Shown: positions 6,533 to 6,582 of the stretch, in pieces
How positions within the stretch are numbered: the first letter of the stretch is position 1
How the letters are laid out: each line of letters starts with the position of its first letter
NCBI GenBank assembly: GCA_007127655.1
Contig: SKYX01000281.1
Span: forward strand, 1 to 6,582
Direction: 5' to 3'
From: Desulfonatronum sp.
GTDB taxonomy: Bacteria > Desulfobacterota > Desulfovibrionia > Desulfovibrionales > Desulfonatronaceae
DNA: 6,582 nt
Notes under the pieces: model-generated
The model's database searches: none
Seen by the model: the letters and a program-made list of their open reading frames with translations, nothing else
Told to the model about the DNA's origin: nothing
Program-made: the position numbers and the translations under genes

Positions 6533-6582
6533 CCCTGTTTGGGACGGATCGATTGTCTGACTGAACCAGGAATCGTTCATCA

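Noticed and set aside
6533..6582. Possible start of another gene or terminator at the window end.
   Set aside because: Fifty bases show no clear hairpin with a T-run, no ribosome-binding site with a start codon, and no recognisable coding sequence on either strand.

Overview
The window carries five genes, all on the + strand, and reads like ordinary chromosome of a sulfate-reducing bacterium of the Desulfovibrionales type. The main clue is a periplasmic tetraheme cytochrome c3, the hallmark electron carrier of these anaerobes. A menaquinone methyltransferase of the UbiE/MenG family and fairly high-GC coding sequence agree. The genus cannot be fixed from the sequence. The very acidic cytochrome and the acidic coiled-coil protein could suggest a salt- or alkali-tolerant lineage, but that is inference.

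Layout. Positions 64-3000 encode a full-length M16C zinc metallopeptidase related to mitochondrial and bacterial presequence protease (PreP). Positions 3001-3181 are a leader region with a good extended -10 promoter and an almost perfect Shine-Dalgarno sequence. These drive a stand-alone gene for an exported, acidic, four-heme class III cytochrome c (3182-3580), which is closed by a strong 12-bp intrinsic terminator (3609-3646). Next comes a 562-residue protein of unknown function (3716-5404). Its N-terminal half is acidic and probably disordered, with recurring short Asp/Leu/Phe motifs; its C-terminal half is coiled coil.

After a terminator-like hairpin (5442-5498) comes a compact pair. The first is a 63-residue protein resembling the N-terminal part of MucR/Ros regulators but lacking their zinc finger (5521-5712). 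The second is the menaquinone methyltransferase gene (5732-6532). The short gap between them holds an 8-codon mini-ORF that overlaps the stop of the first gene and the start of the second, a possible translational-coupling device. The last 50 bases show no recognisable gene.

Functional links are loose. The cytochrome and the menaquinone enzyme both serve anaerobic respiration: periplasmic electron transfer and membrane quinone synthesis. The peptidase and the coiled-coil protein have no evident connection to them. I see no mobile element, CRISPR array, tRNA or rRNA. The observations most worth following are the zinc-finger-less MucR-like protein with its attenuator-like upstream hairpin and mini-ORF link to the methyltransferase, and the unknown acidic-motif/coiled-coil protein.
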